From CAUJGQ01 sp042408665 (GTDB taxonomy: Bacteria > Chloroflexota > Dehalococcoidia > CAUJGQ01): a stretch of 13,160 nucleotides of DNA. Below the pieces are notes generated by a model, which saw nothing but the letters and a program-made list of their open reading frames with translations, searched no databases and was not told the origin of the DNA. The translations under genes were made by a program, and so were the position numbers. Below, piece by piece: positions 1 through 4,953 of this stretch. The stretch is from contig JBHOQW010000048.1 in the NCBI GenBank assembly GCA_042408665.1, positions 1 through 13,160 on the forward strand, in the 5' to 3' direction. The stretch's first letter is position 1, and the number at the start of each line of letters is the position of its first letter.

Positions 1-42
1 GCGCCATAGGCATGAGACATCGGTCGTGGATGTGGAGGATTC

Positions 43-63
43 GGGGTAGGGGCCCGCTACCCC
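43..63. repeat. Short GC-rich inverted repeat
   Basis: GGGGTAG and CTACCCC are perfect 7-base arms around a 7-base spacer. The repeat lies about 70 bases beyond the stop codon of the leftward HTH gene, so on that strand it could act as a weak terminator. There is no T-run, so this role is a guess. Nothing else recognisable was seen in 1-131. Confidence 0.35.
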
Positions 64-131
64 CACCGTCGCCTGTGGCCCCGCCACGTGGGCGGCCCCG
101 CTCAAACTCGATGCGTCACTTATGACAGAAC

Positions 132-344
132 CTAGGTCTCATCGGAGTGTGACGCGGTGGAAGCTCGCTTGCTCAGCTCACACTCCAACCCCTTGAGGGC
201 TAGCCCAATCAGCCGCTCGTTTGGGGACCGCAGGCCTGCTTCCCAGCGGTAGACCGTGACCTTGTCCAGCCCGAGCAGGCGGGCCAGCTCGGCCTGCTCG
301 ATGCCGCGCTCCTCACGCCAGCGGCGGATCTCCTCACCGGTCAT
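132..344 (-). CDS. Small XRE/Cro-like helix-turn-helix regulator
   Basis: A one-domain DNA-binding protein of about 70 residues. The segment QAELARLLGLDKVTVYRWEAG is a typical HTH_3 helix pair with a recognition helix, preceded by the usual EEIRRWREERGI first helix. It has no extra sensing or dimerisation domain, so it is probably a local repressor or antitoxin-like regulator. The ATG at 344 was chosen because GAGGGTGG sits just upstream. ATGs at 365 and 353 are in frame, but the 365 start has its AGGAG only two bases away, and a candidate promoter at 378-407 would leave it almost leaderless. The gene lies 3' of, and in the same direction as, the GIY-YIG gene, opposite to the phage structural genes. 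Its targets may be the palindromes in the control region to the right, which is inferred from position only. Confidence 0.85.
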   Translation of the reverse strand: MTGEEIRRWREERGIEQAELARLLGLDKVTVYRWEAGLRSPNERLIGLALKGLECELSKRASTASHSDET

Positions 345-377
345 GACCACCCTCATGCTCGTCATGGCTCCTGACCC

Positions 378-407
378 ATCCTAGCGTCCGCCGTCTGCCG
401 TTGGCAA
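378..407 (-). promoter_or_regulatory. Candidate promoter for the HTH gene
   Basis: On the minus strand TTGCCA (402-407) and TAGGAT (378-383) are 18 bases apart, matching sigma-70 boxes at 5/6 and 4/6 positions. Transcription would start near 371, giving a short leader for the ATG at 344. The assignment rests on box match and position only. Confidence 0.35.
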
Positions 408-440
408 CGTGTTCACGAAATAGTGCAACCGTAGCGATAG

Positions 441-707
441 TTAGCGTACAATGCAGCATTCGGGGCACAAGCGGAAGGGCGCCTTACGGCGTTTGAGGCG
501 CCGCTCCATCTCGTAGCCGCCGGGCCAGGTGCGCACCACGCGGAAGCCGATCCCCTCCTGGGCGCAGGCCAGCATCAGACGGCTCTTCTCGCCACGCCGA
601 TGCTCCTGAAGTCGCTCCTCAAGGTCCACGGCCCAGCCCAGGTAGTGGCGTGGGCGCTTGCCCCGTGGATATGGCCGGTCAAAGTGCAGCAGGTACACCG
701 TCGCCAT
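441..707 (-). CDS. GIY-YIG nuclease superfamily protein
   Basis: A short, 88-residue, single-domain protein. The motifs of the GIY-YIG fold are in order: VYLL near residue 4 in place of GIY, YLGW near 22 in place of YIG, then the R-x5-R pattern in DLEERLQEHRRG with the expected catalytic arginine at about 32, and the conserved glutamate in EMERRLKRRK at about 68. It ends with CPEC, a pattern common in this small subfamily. The ATG at 707 was preferred over the one at 725 because GGGAGG lies five bases before it, while 725 has no ribosome binding site. Stand-alone members of this group are widespread in high-GC bacteria, plasmids and phages, and their biological role is poorly known. A DNA-cleaving or repair role is inferred from the fold. 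It is upstream of, and codirectional with, the HTH gene (75-base gap). Confidence 0.85.
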   Translation of the reverse strand: MATVYLLHFDRPYPRGKRPRHYLGWAVDLEERLQEHRRGEKSRLMLACAQEGIGFRVVRTWPGGYEMERRLKRRKAPFRLCPECCIVR

Positions 708-752
708 CCGCGCCTCCCTGCCCATTATGCATCACGTAGTAGCTACATTCGT

Positions 753-782
753 AGCATAGTATGCCAATGGCATATGCGTCAA
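753..782 (-). promoter_or_regulatory. Candidate leftward promoter with operator palindrome
   Basis: On the minus strand TTGACG (777-782) and TATGCT (753-758) are separated by 18 bases, matching 5/6 and 4/6 of the sigma-70 boxes. The 15-base palindrome TATGCCAATGGCATA (760-774) fills the spacer, where a bound repressor would block RNA polymerase. The leader to the GIY-YIG start at 707 would be about 40 bases. Confidence 0.4.
760..774. promoter_or_regulatory. Perfect palindrome, probable operator
   Basis: TATGCCA and TGGCATA are perfect 7-base arms around one central base. The site lies in an AT-rich pocket inside the candidate leftward promoter. Its size fits a homodimeric HTH repressor, and the HTH protein encoded at 132-344 is the nearest candidate (inference). 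Confidence 0.5.
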
Positions 783-862
783 GGCCGCGTGGGGACGGGC
801 GTGGCGCATGGGCGGTGACCGTCCCGCCGCTCCCGCCTGTGGCTTGTGAATCCGTGCACAAA

Positions 863-923
863 AAAACCGGACAAAAAACCGGACACTATTAATAAAGGCT
901 TGTCCGGTTTTTTGTCCGGTTTT
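863..923. repeat. Perfect 23-base inverted repeat of AAAACCGGACA units
   Basis: The arms 863-885 and 901-923 are exact reverse complements around a 15-base AT-rich loop. Each arm holds two copies of AAAACCGGACA spaced 12 bases start to start (863, 875 and, inverted, 901, 913). The region 708-1035 has no gene; it holds this structure, the next two inverted repeats and the palindrome at 760. The regular spacing could reflect binding sites for a repressor, replication or recombination protein, or a very strong RNA hairpin. Confidence 0.85.
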
Positions 924-925
924 CG

Positions 926-968
926 CCCACGTGGGCAGGGGCTCTGCCACCTGCCCTGCCCACGTGGG
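926..968. repeat. 15-base inverted repeat
   Basis: CCCACGTGGGCAGGG (926-940) and its exact reverse complement (954-968) flank a 13-base spacer. The outer 10 bases of each arm, CCCACGTGGG, are also palindromic by themselves. It lies between the two groups of AAAACCGGACA units. Confidence 0.8.
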
Positions 969-971
969 TGA

Positions 972-1014
972 CCGGTTTTAGAAAACCGGACACCACCGGA
1001 TGTGTCCGGTTTTC
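972..1014. repeat. Mutually exclusive hairpins just upstream of the methyltransferase
   Basis: AAAACCGG at 982-989 can pair with CCGGTTTT at 972-979 through a 2-base loop. Alternatively GAAAACCGGACA at 981-992 pairs with 1003-1014 through a 10-base loop. Both cannot form at once. The second structure ends about 20 bases before the methyltransferase start, so an attenuator-like or operator role is possible. Confidence 0.7.
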
Positions 1015-1035
1015 GTGGGGAGGGCAAAGTGCGTG

Positions 1036-1695
1036 ATGGGGTGCCGTCTGGGGCTGCGGGTGGAGGAGACGCCGGGGCCGTGGGTGTATGACGCGCGCTA
1101 CTACGGCCATGGCCCGGAGCCGCCCACGGCCAACTACCGGGGCTATGGTGAGCCGCACTGGGCGCGGCCGCTGGCGCACTGGCTGGTGGAGCGGGTGGGG
1201 CAGGCGCCGTACCTGGACGTGGGAGCAGCGTTTGGGTATCTCACGCGGGAGCTGGCGCGGCTGGGGGTGGAGGCGTGGGCGGTGGAGTGGAGCGCCTACG
1301 CCACGGCGCGGGCGGCGACCGACCGCATGGTGCGTGCGGACGGGCGGCGGCTGCCATTCCGGGATGGCGCGTTCGGTACCGTGGTGAGTATGGACTACCT
1401 GGAGCACTTCACGCCGGTAGACACGATCTTTGCCGTTGAGGAGCTGCACCGGGTGTGCCGGCCGGGCGGGATGCAGGTGCACCTGATTGGCTGGCATCAC
1501 CCGCGCCATGACCTGGATCGCCATCTGAGTGACCCGACCCACCGCAACCATGCCTCGGTCCGGTGGTACCTCAACGCCTTTACGCGGCTGGGGTACGCGC
1601 AGGACAAGGCGCTCTCCCGCGCGATCAACCTCCACCCGCTGTGGCGGGACACGGACTGGCGCGGGCGGTGGGTGGTGTGGCGGCGTGATCCGTAG
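1036..1695 (+). CDS. Class I SAM-dependent methyltransferase
   Basis: A 219-residue protein with a Rossmann methyltransferase core. Motif I, the SAM-binding glycine-rich loop, is LDVGAAFGYLTREL at about 60-73. An acidic residue ends the second strand (VEAWAVEWS, about 78-86). ADGRRLPFRDGAFGTVVS (101-118) followed by DYLEHF is the typical motif II/III stretch of the Methyltransf_11 type, and RVCRPGG (139-145) is the usual post-motif. The C-terminal DPTHRNHASVRWYLNAF resembles a pattern often seen in methyltransferases of surface-glycan clusters. The substrate cannot be read from the sequence. The ATG at 1036 or the adjacent in-frame GTG at 1033 is preferred, behind GGGGAGGG at 1017-1024; an upstream ATG at 1000 lies inside the repeats. 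A glycosyltransferase two genes downstream suggests modification of a glycan or of virion or DNA components (inference). Confidence 0.85.
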   Translation: MGCRLGLRVEETPGPWVYDARYYGHGPEPPTANYRGYGEPHWARPLAHWLVERVGQAPYLDVGAAFGYLTRELARLGVEAWAVEWSAYATARAATDRMVRADGRRLPFRDGAFGTVVSMDYLEHFTPVDTIFAVEELHRVCRPGGMQVHLIGWHHPRHDLDRHLSDPTHRNHASVRWYLNAFTRLGYAQDKALSRAINLHPLWRDTDWRGRWVVWRRDP

Positions 1696-1702
1696 CCACG
1701 CA

Positions 1703-1721
1703 GGATCTGCGGCGCAGATCC
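1703..1721. repeat. Hairpin after the methyltransferase gene
   Basis: GGATCTGC and GCAGATCC form a perfect 8-base stem with a GGC loop, 7 bases after the stop codon. There is no T-run, so it may end or pause transcription, or protect the 3' end. Confidence 0.5.
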
Positions 1722-1776
1722 ATAGCCCCGGCAGGTCCATGCGGCGGACGCGCCTGGGCGTCACAGGGGGCGGCTG

Positions 1777-2061
1777 ATGCGGTGGGTGGAAGTGGAGATC
1801 CGCGATGAATCATGGCTGCCGGTGCGCGCCGCCTGCGGCTGCGCGGCGACAGAGTTCGCGTACCCTGACCGGGACGGGCAGGTGTTAGTCGCCGTGCAGC
1901 GCTGTCATGCGCACCGGGAGTGCGGCGGGCCGGCGGAGGAGCGGGTGATGGAGCTGGCGCTGGTCGGCTCGCTGCGGGCGCCGGCGATGCTGCCGTATCT
2001 GGGCTATCGCTGCGCCTGGTGCGCGGGTGGGTGTGGTGATTGTTGCCCCCCGCTCAGCTAG
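1777..2061 (+). CDS. Small cysteine-rich protein, probable zinc binder
   Basis: A 94-residue protein not assigned to a family. It has nine cysteines arranged as CxC (20, 22), C43 and C49 within RCHAHREC, then CxxC (79, 82), C86 and CC (89, 90). This arrangement suggests one or two metal sites, and in phages such proteins are often small DNA-binding or regulatory factors. It starts at an ATG behind AGGGGGCGG, 81 bases after the methyltransferase. The reading frame is consistent with the neighbours and ends at a TAG that touches the 20-base dispersed element at 2061. Two further cysteine-rich genes lie beyond the glycosyltransferase. Function unknown. Confidence 0.6.
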   Translation: MRWVEVEIRDESWLPVRAACGCAATEFAYPDRDGQVLVAVQRCHAHRECGGPAEERVMELALVGSLRAPAMLPYLGYRCAWCAGGCGDCCPPLS

Positions 2062-2080
2062 GAGCTGCCGCCTGCTCCGC
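2061..2080. repeat. Dispersed 20-base element, copy 1
   Basis: The consensus GGAGCTRCYGCCYGCTCCGC occurs here and at 10762-10781, with 17 of 20 bases identical. It is itself an imperfect palindrome (GGAGC...GCTCC). Both copies start at or just after a stop codon and precede a short tandem repeat. Confidence 0.6.
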
Positions 2081-2084
2081 CCAC

Positions 2085-2140
2085 GGCACCCCGGCACCCC
2101 GGCACCCCGGCACCCCGGCACCCCGGCACCCCGGCACCCC
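2085..2140. repeat. 8-base tandem repeat, seven perfect copies
   Basis: GGCACCCC is repeated seven times without a mismatch, followed by a degenerate copy, GGCAAGCC. It lies between the cysteine-rich gene and the glycosyltransferase. Long frames through it read as low-complexity Pro/Gly/Thr/His and are not believed to be coding. Confidence 0.9.
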
Positions 2141-2183
2141 GGCAAGCCGGGGCGGCAGGGCCGGGGCTGCGGAGCGGGGGAGT

Positions 2184-2219
2184 CGGAGGCGCGCATCGGA
2201 GGCGCGCATCGGAGGCGCG
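2184..2219 (+). repeat. 13-base tandem repeat carrying ribosome-binding sequence
   Basis: CGGAGGCGCGCAT occurs twice in full plus a 10-base third copy. Each copy contains GGAGG, and the last GGAGG lies 9 bases before the GTG at 2226, so the repeat multiplies the glycosyltransferase ribosome binding site. Confidence 0.8.
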
Positions 2220-2225
2220 AAGAAG

Positions 2226-3485
2226 GTGAAAGTCGGGCTGGTGGGTGATGGTTTGGCGTTGACCACCGGGTTCGCACAGGTGCTGCGGTGGGTGGCGGCG
2301 GCGTGCGTGGCGCGGGGGTGGGAGGTGTTCCAGATCGCTAGCCTGGACGTGCCTCCGGAGTGCGACAGCCGGCCGTACCAGGACATGGGGGTGCGCCCGT
2401 ACTTCCCGGATGGCCGGGATGTGGTGGGCTACGCGGTGGCGCGCGAGGTGCTGGAGCGGGAGCGGCCGGACGTGCTGTTCCTCAACGCGGACCCCGGCTG
2501 CGTGTGGAACTGGCAGGAGTTCCTCGCCTCCTGGGGCCTGAGCGCTGACGTCCTGCCCACGGTGGTGTATGCCCCCGTGGAGGGGGCGCCGGTAGCGCCG
2601 CTGTACGCCGATGCGTTCCGCCGGGCGACGGCGGCCTACACCTACACGCGCTGGAGCAGTGAGATGCTGGCGCGGGAGCACGGGCTCGCGGTGCCGTGGG
2701 TGTACCACGGGGTGGACCGGCAGGTGTTCCGGCCGCTGTCGCGGGCGGAGCGGGAGCGGGTGCGGGCGGAGCTGGGCTGGAGCGGCCGGTTCGTCATCGC
2801 CTACGTGGCGCGCAATGTGGCGCGCAAGGGCCATGACCGGCTGCTCAAGGCGGTGGCGTACCTAATCCGGGAGTACGGTATGAATGACCTGCTCCTGTAC
2901 CTGCATTGCCAACCGTTTGAACAGCATTTGCTGGGGGGCTGGGACCTCAGGCAGATCGCGCACTGGTGCGGGGTGACTGGGCACGTGCAGTTCGCGCCGG
3001 GGGCGGATGAGGGGCGGGGGGCGGTGCGGGGCGTCGAGACCGTGCGCCTGGCTGAGCGGCTGGCGGCCGCGGACCTGTACGTGTCCACCAGCGCGGTGGA
3101 GGGGTTTGGGTTGCCGCTGGTGGAAGCGATGGCATGCGGCGTGCCGGTGGTGGTGCCGACGGATGGGGGCAACCAGCAGGAGGTGGTGGGCGAGGCGGCG
3201 GCGGCGCTGCTCCCGGTGCATGACTGGGGCACCTGGTTCAACGGCGCACAGCTGGCCCACGTGGAACCGGGGATGGTCGCTGCCGTGGTGCACTACCTGC
3301 GGAAAAGGCCAGACATCCTGCGGCAGGCCAGCCACGCCGGTCTGGTGCGGGCGCGCGATTTCTGCTGGGACGCGATGGCGCGGGCACTGGTGGATGCCAT
3401 CCAGGCCGTGGGCGATGGCACATCCCGCGCCGCAGGCCGGGAGCGTGGGAAGAGGGTCCATGCGGACCAGGCGGGCGTGGTCTAA
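2226..3485 (+). CDS. GT4-like (GT-B fold) glycosyltransferase
   Basis: A 419-residue retaining-type glycosyltransferase of the group 1 (GT4) kind. The N-terminal Rossmann half starts MKVGLVGDGLALTTGFAQVL, with the usual glycine-rich first loop. The C-terminal half has the nucleotide-sugar site: ARNVARKGHDRLLKA (about 195-209), then the hallmark EX7E motif in VEGFGLPLVE (E292 and E300) and AMACGVPVVVPTDGGNQQEVVG. It would transfer a sugar from a nucleotide donor; donor and acceptor are unknown. The GTG at 2226 was chosen because it begins the conserved domain and has GGAGG nine bases upstream; the open frame back to 2040 runs through tandem repeats and is rejected. It overlaps the next gene by 26 bases. 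With the methyltransferase it may decorate virion protein, phage DNA or host surface glycan (inference). Confidence 0.88.
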   Translation: MKVGLVGDGLALTTGFAQVLRWVAAACVARGWEVFQIASLDVPPECDSRPYQDMGVRPYFPDGRDVVGYAVAREVLERERPDVLFLNADPGCVWNWQEFLASWGLSADVLPTVVYAPVEGAPVAPLYADAFRRATAAYTYTRWSSEMLAREHGLAVPWVYHGVDRQVFRPLSRAERERVRAELGWSGRFVIAYVARNVARKGHDRLLKAVAYLIREYGMNDLLLYLHCQPFEQHLLGGWDLRQIAHWCGVTGHVQFAPGADEGRGAVRGVETVRLAERLAAADLYVSTSAVEGFGLPLVEAMACGVPVVVPTDGGNQQEVVGEAAAALLPVHDWGTWFNGAQLAHVEPGMVAAVVHYLRKRPDILRQASHAGLVRARDFCWDAMARALVDAIQAVGDGTSRAAGRERGKRVHADQAGVV

Positions 3486-3807
3486 GGCGGCCCAGGGGCG
3501 TTTGGAGGTACGGGAGCCGGAGCGGCAAGAGTGGCGCTGCCCATGCCGGATCCGGCCGCTGCTGGGCGTGTACTACGAGACGGGCGGCGTGCACATCAAG
3601 GTGGCCGGCCGGATGCGCTACCCGCAGCACTACGTCTACGACCTGAGCCGGAGCGATGCGGGGGTGATCGCCCATTGCCCGGCCTGTCATCAGTGGAGGG
3701 AGCTGTACCGTGACCCACGAACCGGAACGATCCGCGACCGCGCGTACACGGGATACGACCCGCGCATCACGTGCTCCTGCCGCGCCGCCCGACTGCCTCA
3801 GCTATGA
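3460..3807 (+). CDS. Cysteine-rich protein A, putative zinc ribbon
   Basis: A 115-residue protein, family not recognised. Three cysteine pairs are spaced through it: CPC at 27-29, CPACH at 73-77 and CSC at 105-107, suggesting one or more zinc sites. The segment CPACHQWRELYRDPRTG is closely mirrored in the next gene. The ATG at 3460 lies behind GAGGG and overlaps the end of the glycosyltransferase by 26 bases, which suggests translational coupling. No other start in frame gives a better ribosome binding site. The gene was chosen over other frames here because of the ordered cysteine pairs and the motif shared with its neighbour. A DNA- or RNA-binding role is only inferred. Confidence 0.6.
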   Translation: MRTRRAWSKAAQGRLEVREPERQEWRCPCRIRPLLGVYYETGGVHIKVAGRMRYPQHYVYDLSRSDAGVIAHCPACHQWRELYRDPRTGTIRDRAYTGYDPRITCSCRAARLPQL

Positions 3808-4015
3808 GGATGCGGCAGCGCGGGCGGTGCATGACCCGACGGCCATGGTCTGCGCGCGGTGCCATGAGCCTTATGGCGTGTTCCTGCGCGATCCGCTCAC
3901 CGGCCGGGCCGTCCATGCCGGCGGCTGCCCGTCGCATCAGAGTGGCAGCGCCCCGCTCAGGCGGCTGGCGCCGCACCTGCCCCGGGACGCTCCCCGCCCG
4001 CCCGTAGCGGGGTAG
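3710..4015 (+). CDS. Cysteine-rich protein B, relative of protein A
   Basis: A 101-residue protein starting at a GTG, nine bases after GGAGGG. It overlaps protein A by 98 bases in another frame, which is long for a real overlap; a later GTG at 3827 or ATG at 3845 would shorten it but lack clear ribosome binding sites. CARCHEPYGVFLRDPLTG (48-65), followed by C73, matches protein A's CxxCH-x6-RDPxTG with one residue of extra spacing. The N-terminal third is low-complexity Arg/Ala/Pro/Thr. It is probably a small zinc protein and a diverged duplicate of protein A. The gene ends four bases before the candidate promoter at 4020. Confidence 0.5.
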   Translation: MTHEPERSATARTRDTTRASRAPAAPPDCLSYEDAAARAVHDPTAMVCARCHEPYGVFLRDPLTGRAVHAGGCPSHQSGSAPLRRLAPHLPRDAPRPPVAG

Positions 4016-4019
4016 GGCG

Positions 4020-4049
4020 TTGACAGTGATGCGAATGTAGCGGAATAAT
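4020..4049 (+). promoter_or_regulatory. Strong sigma-70-like promoter for the head genes
   Basis: TTGACA (4020-4025) matches the -35 box exactly and AATAAT (4044-4049) matches 5/6 of the -10 box, with an 18-base spacer. It sits in a locally AT-rich stretch in otherwise GC-rich DNA, between the accessory cassette and the protease gene. The spacer contains CGAATGTAGC (4032-4041), which also occurs on the minus strand at 742-751 beside the leftward promoter. Confidence 0.6.
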
Positions 4050-4116
4050 ACTCGTAACGTAGCAAGGTGCACCCGCAGCTCAGACTGAGCGCGCACGAAC
4101 GCCGCGCCGTCGTTCT

Positions 4117-4166
4117 CCCGGCCGTGACGGAGCACACCCCACCCCGTCACCAGAGCCACGGCCGGG
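4117..4166 (+). promoter_or_regulatory. Leader stem-loop before the protease start
   Basis: CCCGGCCGTG (4117-4126) is complementary to 4157-4166, and GTGACGG (4124-4130) to 4144-4150. Together they give a long stem with a side bulge that ends four bases before the ATG at 4171. In the transcript it could hold back translation of the first head gene. It is seen by eye only, without energy calculation. Confidence 0.45.
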
Positions 4167-4170
4167 ATGA

Positions 4171-4953
4171 ATGGCGGCGCGGCGTTTTGCGTCACGGCGT
4201 TGGGGACGGTGGCGGATGGCGAGCATGGCCTATCTCAGCGCGCTGCTGCGCCTCATCCGCGAACGGCTCCAGGTCAAAGGGGTGCTCACCGCCCGTGACC
4301 TGGAGGAGATCGCGACGACGGCGCGCGCGACCGCCGGTGGCGTGACGAAGGCCGAGAAGGTGAGGGAACAGGCGAAGGCGGCCCAGGCGGAGGAGGGTCG
4401 TGCGGAGCCGGTGGCGGCGATGGAAGTTGGAGATCCCGTGCCCATGGCCGGGAACGGCGCGGTCGTGCGCCTGGAGGAGCTGTCGCTGGAACGGCGCCTG
4501 GACCTGCTGCGTGCGGCGTGCAGGGCGCGGTACGGCGACGACGCGGTGGTGATGGAGACCTACCCGGACCAGGTGATCGTCGGGGTGTTGGTGCCCGTTC
4601 ACCCGGACGGTACGCAGCCCACACCGCGCCTGTACCGGCAGGCGTATCGCATCGACGAGAGCGGCGCGGTGGAGTTCGGCGAGCGGGTGGCGGTGGAGGA
4701 GCGCCGGGAGTACGTGCCGGTGCAGGCCCATGATGCTGCTGACCCGCAGGTCGTGTCCACCTTGTGCGCCATCCGCCTCGACGATGGCCACGGCCTGCCG
4801 GAATGGCAGCAGGTCCACAAGATCGGCGAGTGGGCGGAGCCGCACGCCAGCGGCCAGCGCATCCGGTTGACGCGCGAGATGGGCGACGTGATGATCCGCA
4901 ACTTCCACGCGCGGGTGCTGCGGCGGGACGTGCCCCTGGACGAGATGACCTGA
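4171..4953 (+). CDS. Mu gpI-like prohead protease, N-terminal part (frame broken)
   Basis: The first 260 residues of a capsid-maturation protease. An accessory region (about 100-185) has the pattern AVVMETYPDQVIVGV...LYRQAYRIDESGAVEFGERVAV...REYVPV, which is often found in front of phage proteases. The peptidase core begins near EWQQVHKIGEW and continues MIRNFHARVLRRDVPLDEMT, where relatives read on into a conserved His and a GWxxDL motif. Here the frame ends at a TGA (4951-4953), and the rest of the domain continues in the -1 frame. The start is uncertain: ATG 4171 has no clear ribosome binding site, and in-frame ATGs at 4216 and 4225 (MAYLSALLRLIRERLQ) are possible. As assembled, this fragment should be inactive unless translation shifts frame. 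Confidence 0.75.
   Translation: MAARRFASRRWGRWRMASMAYLSALLRLIRERLQVKGVLTARDLEEIATTARATAGGVTKAEKVREQAKAAQAEEGRAEPVAAMEVGDPVPMAGNGAVVRLEELSLERRLDLLRAACRARYGDDAVVMETYPDQVIVGVLVPVHPDGTQPTPRLYRQAYRIDESGAVEFGERVAVEERREYVPVQAHDAADPQVVSTLCAIRLDDGHGLPEWQQVHKIGEWAEPHASGQRIRLTREMGDVMIRNFHARVLRRDVPLDEMT

Noticed and set aside
863..1014. CRISPR array
   Set aside because: Units are 11 bases, in both orientations, with no regular spacers and no cas genes.
889..1764. Long minus-strand frame of 291 codons
   Set aside because: It is antisense to the methyltransferase and runs through the inverted repeats. The product is Pro/Arg/His-rich without any domain, as expected for a shadow frame in GC-rich DNA.
2085..2140. 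CRISPR-like array
   Set aside because: It is a pure 8-base tandem repeat without spacers.
2040..2225. N-terminal extension of the glycosyltransferase to an ATG at 2040
   Set aside because: The added 62 residues are translated tandem repeats (HPGTPAPR type) and overlap the previous gene. The GTG at 2226 has GGAGG and begins the conserved domain.
2058..2834. Minus-strand frame of 258 codons
   Set aside because: Antisense to the glycosyltransferase, low-complexity His/Arg/Pro composition, and its end runs through the GGCACCCC repeat.
4764..4943. Upstream part of the frame that carries the protease C-terminal half
   Set aside because: It translates to Arg/Pro/Gly-rich sequence out of frame with the genuine protease N-terminal half, so it is not coding. 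It only makes the C-terminal frame look like an independent gene.
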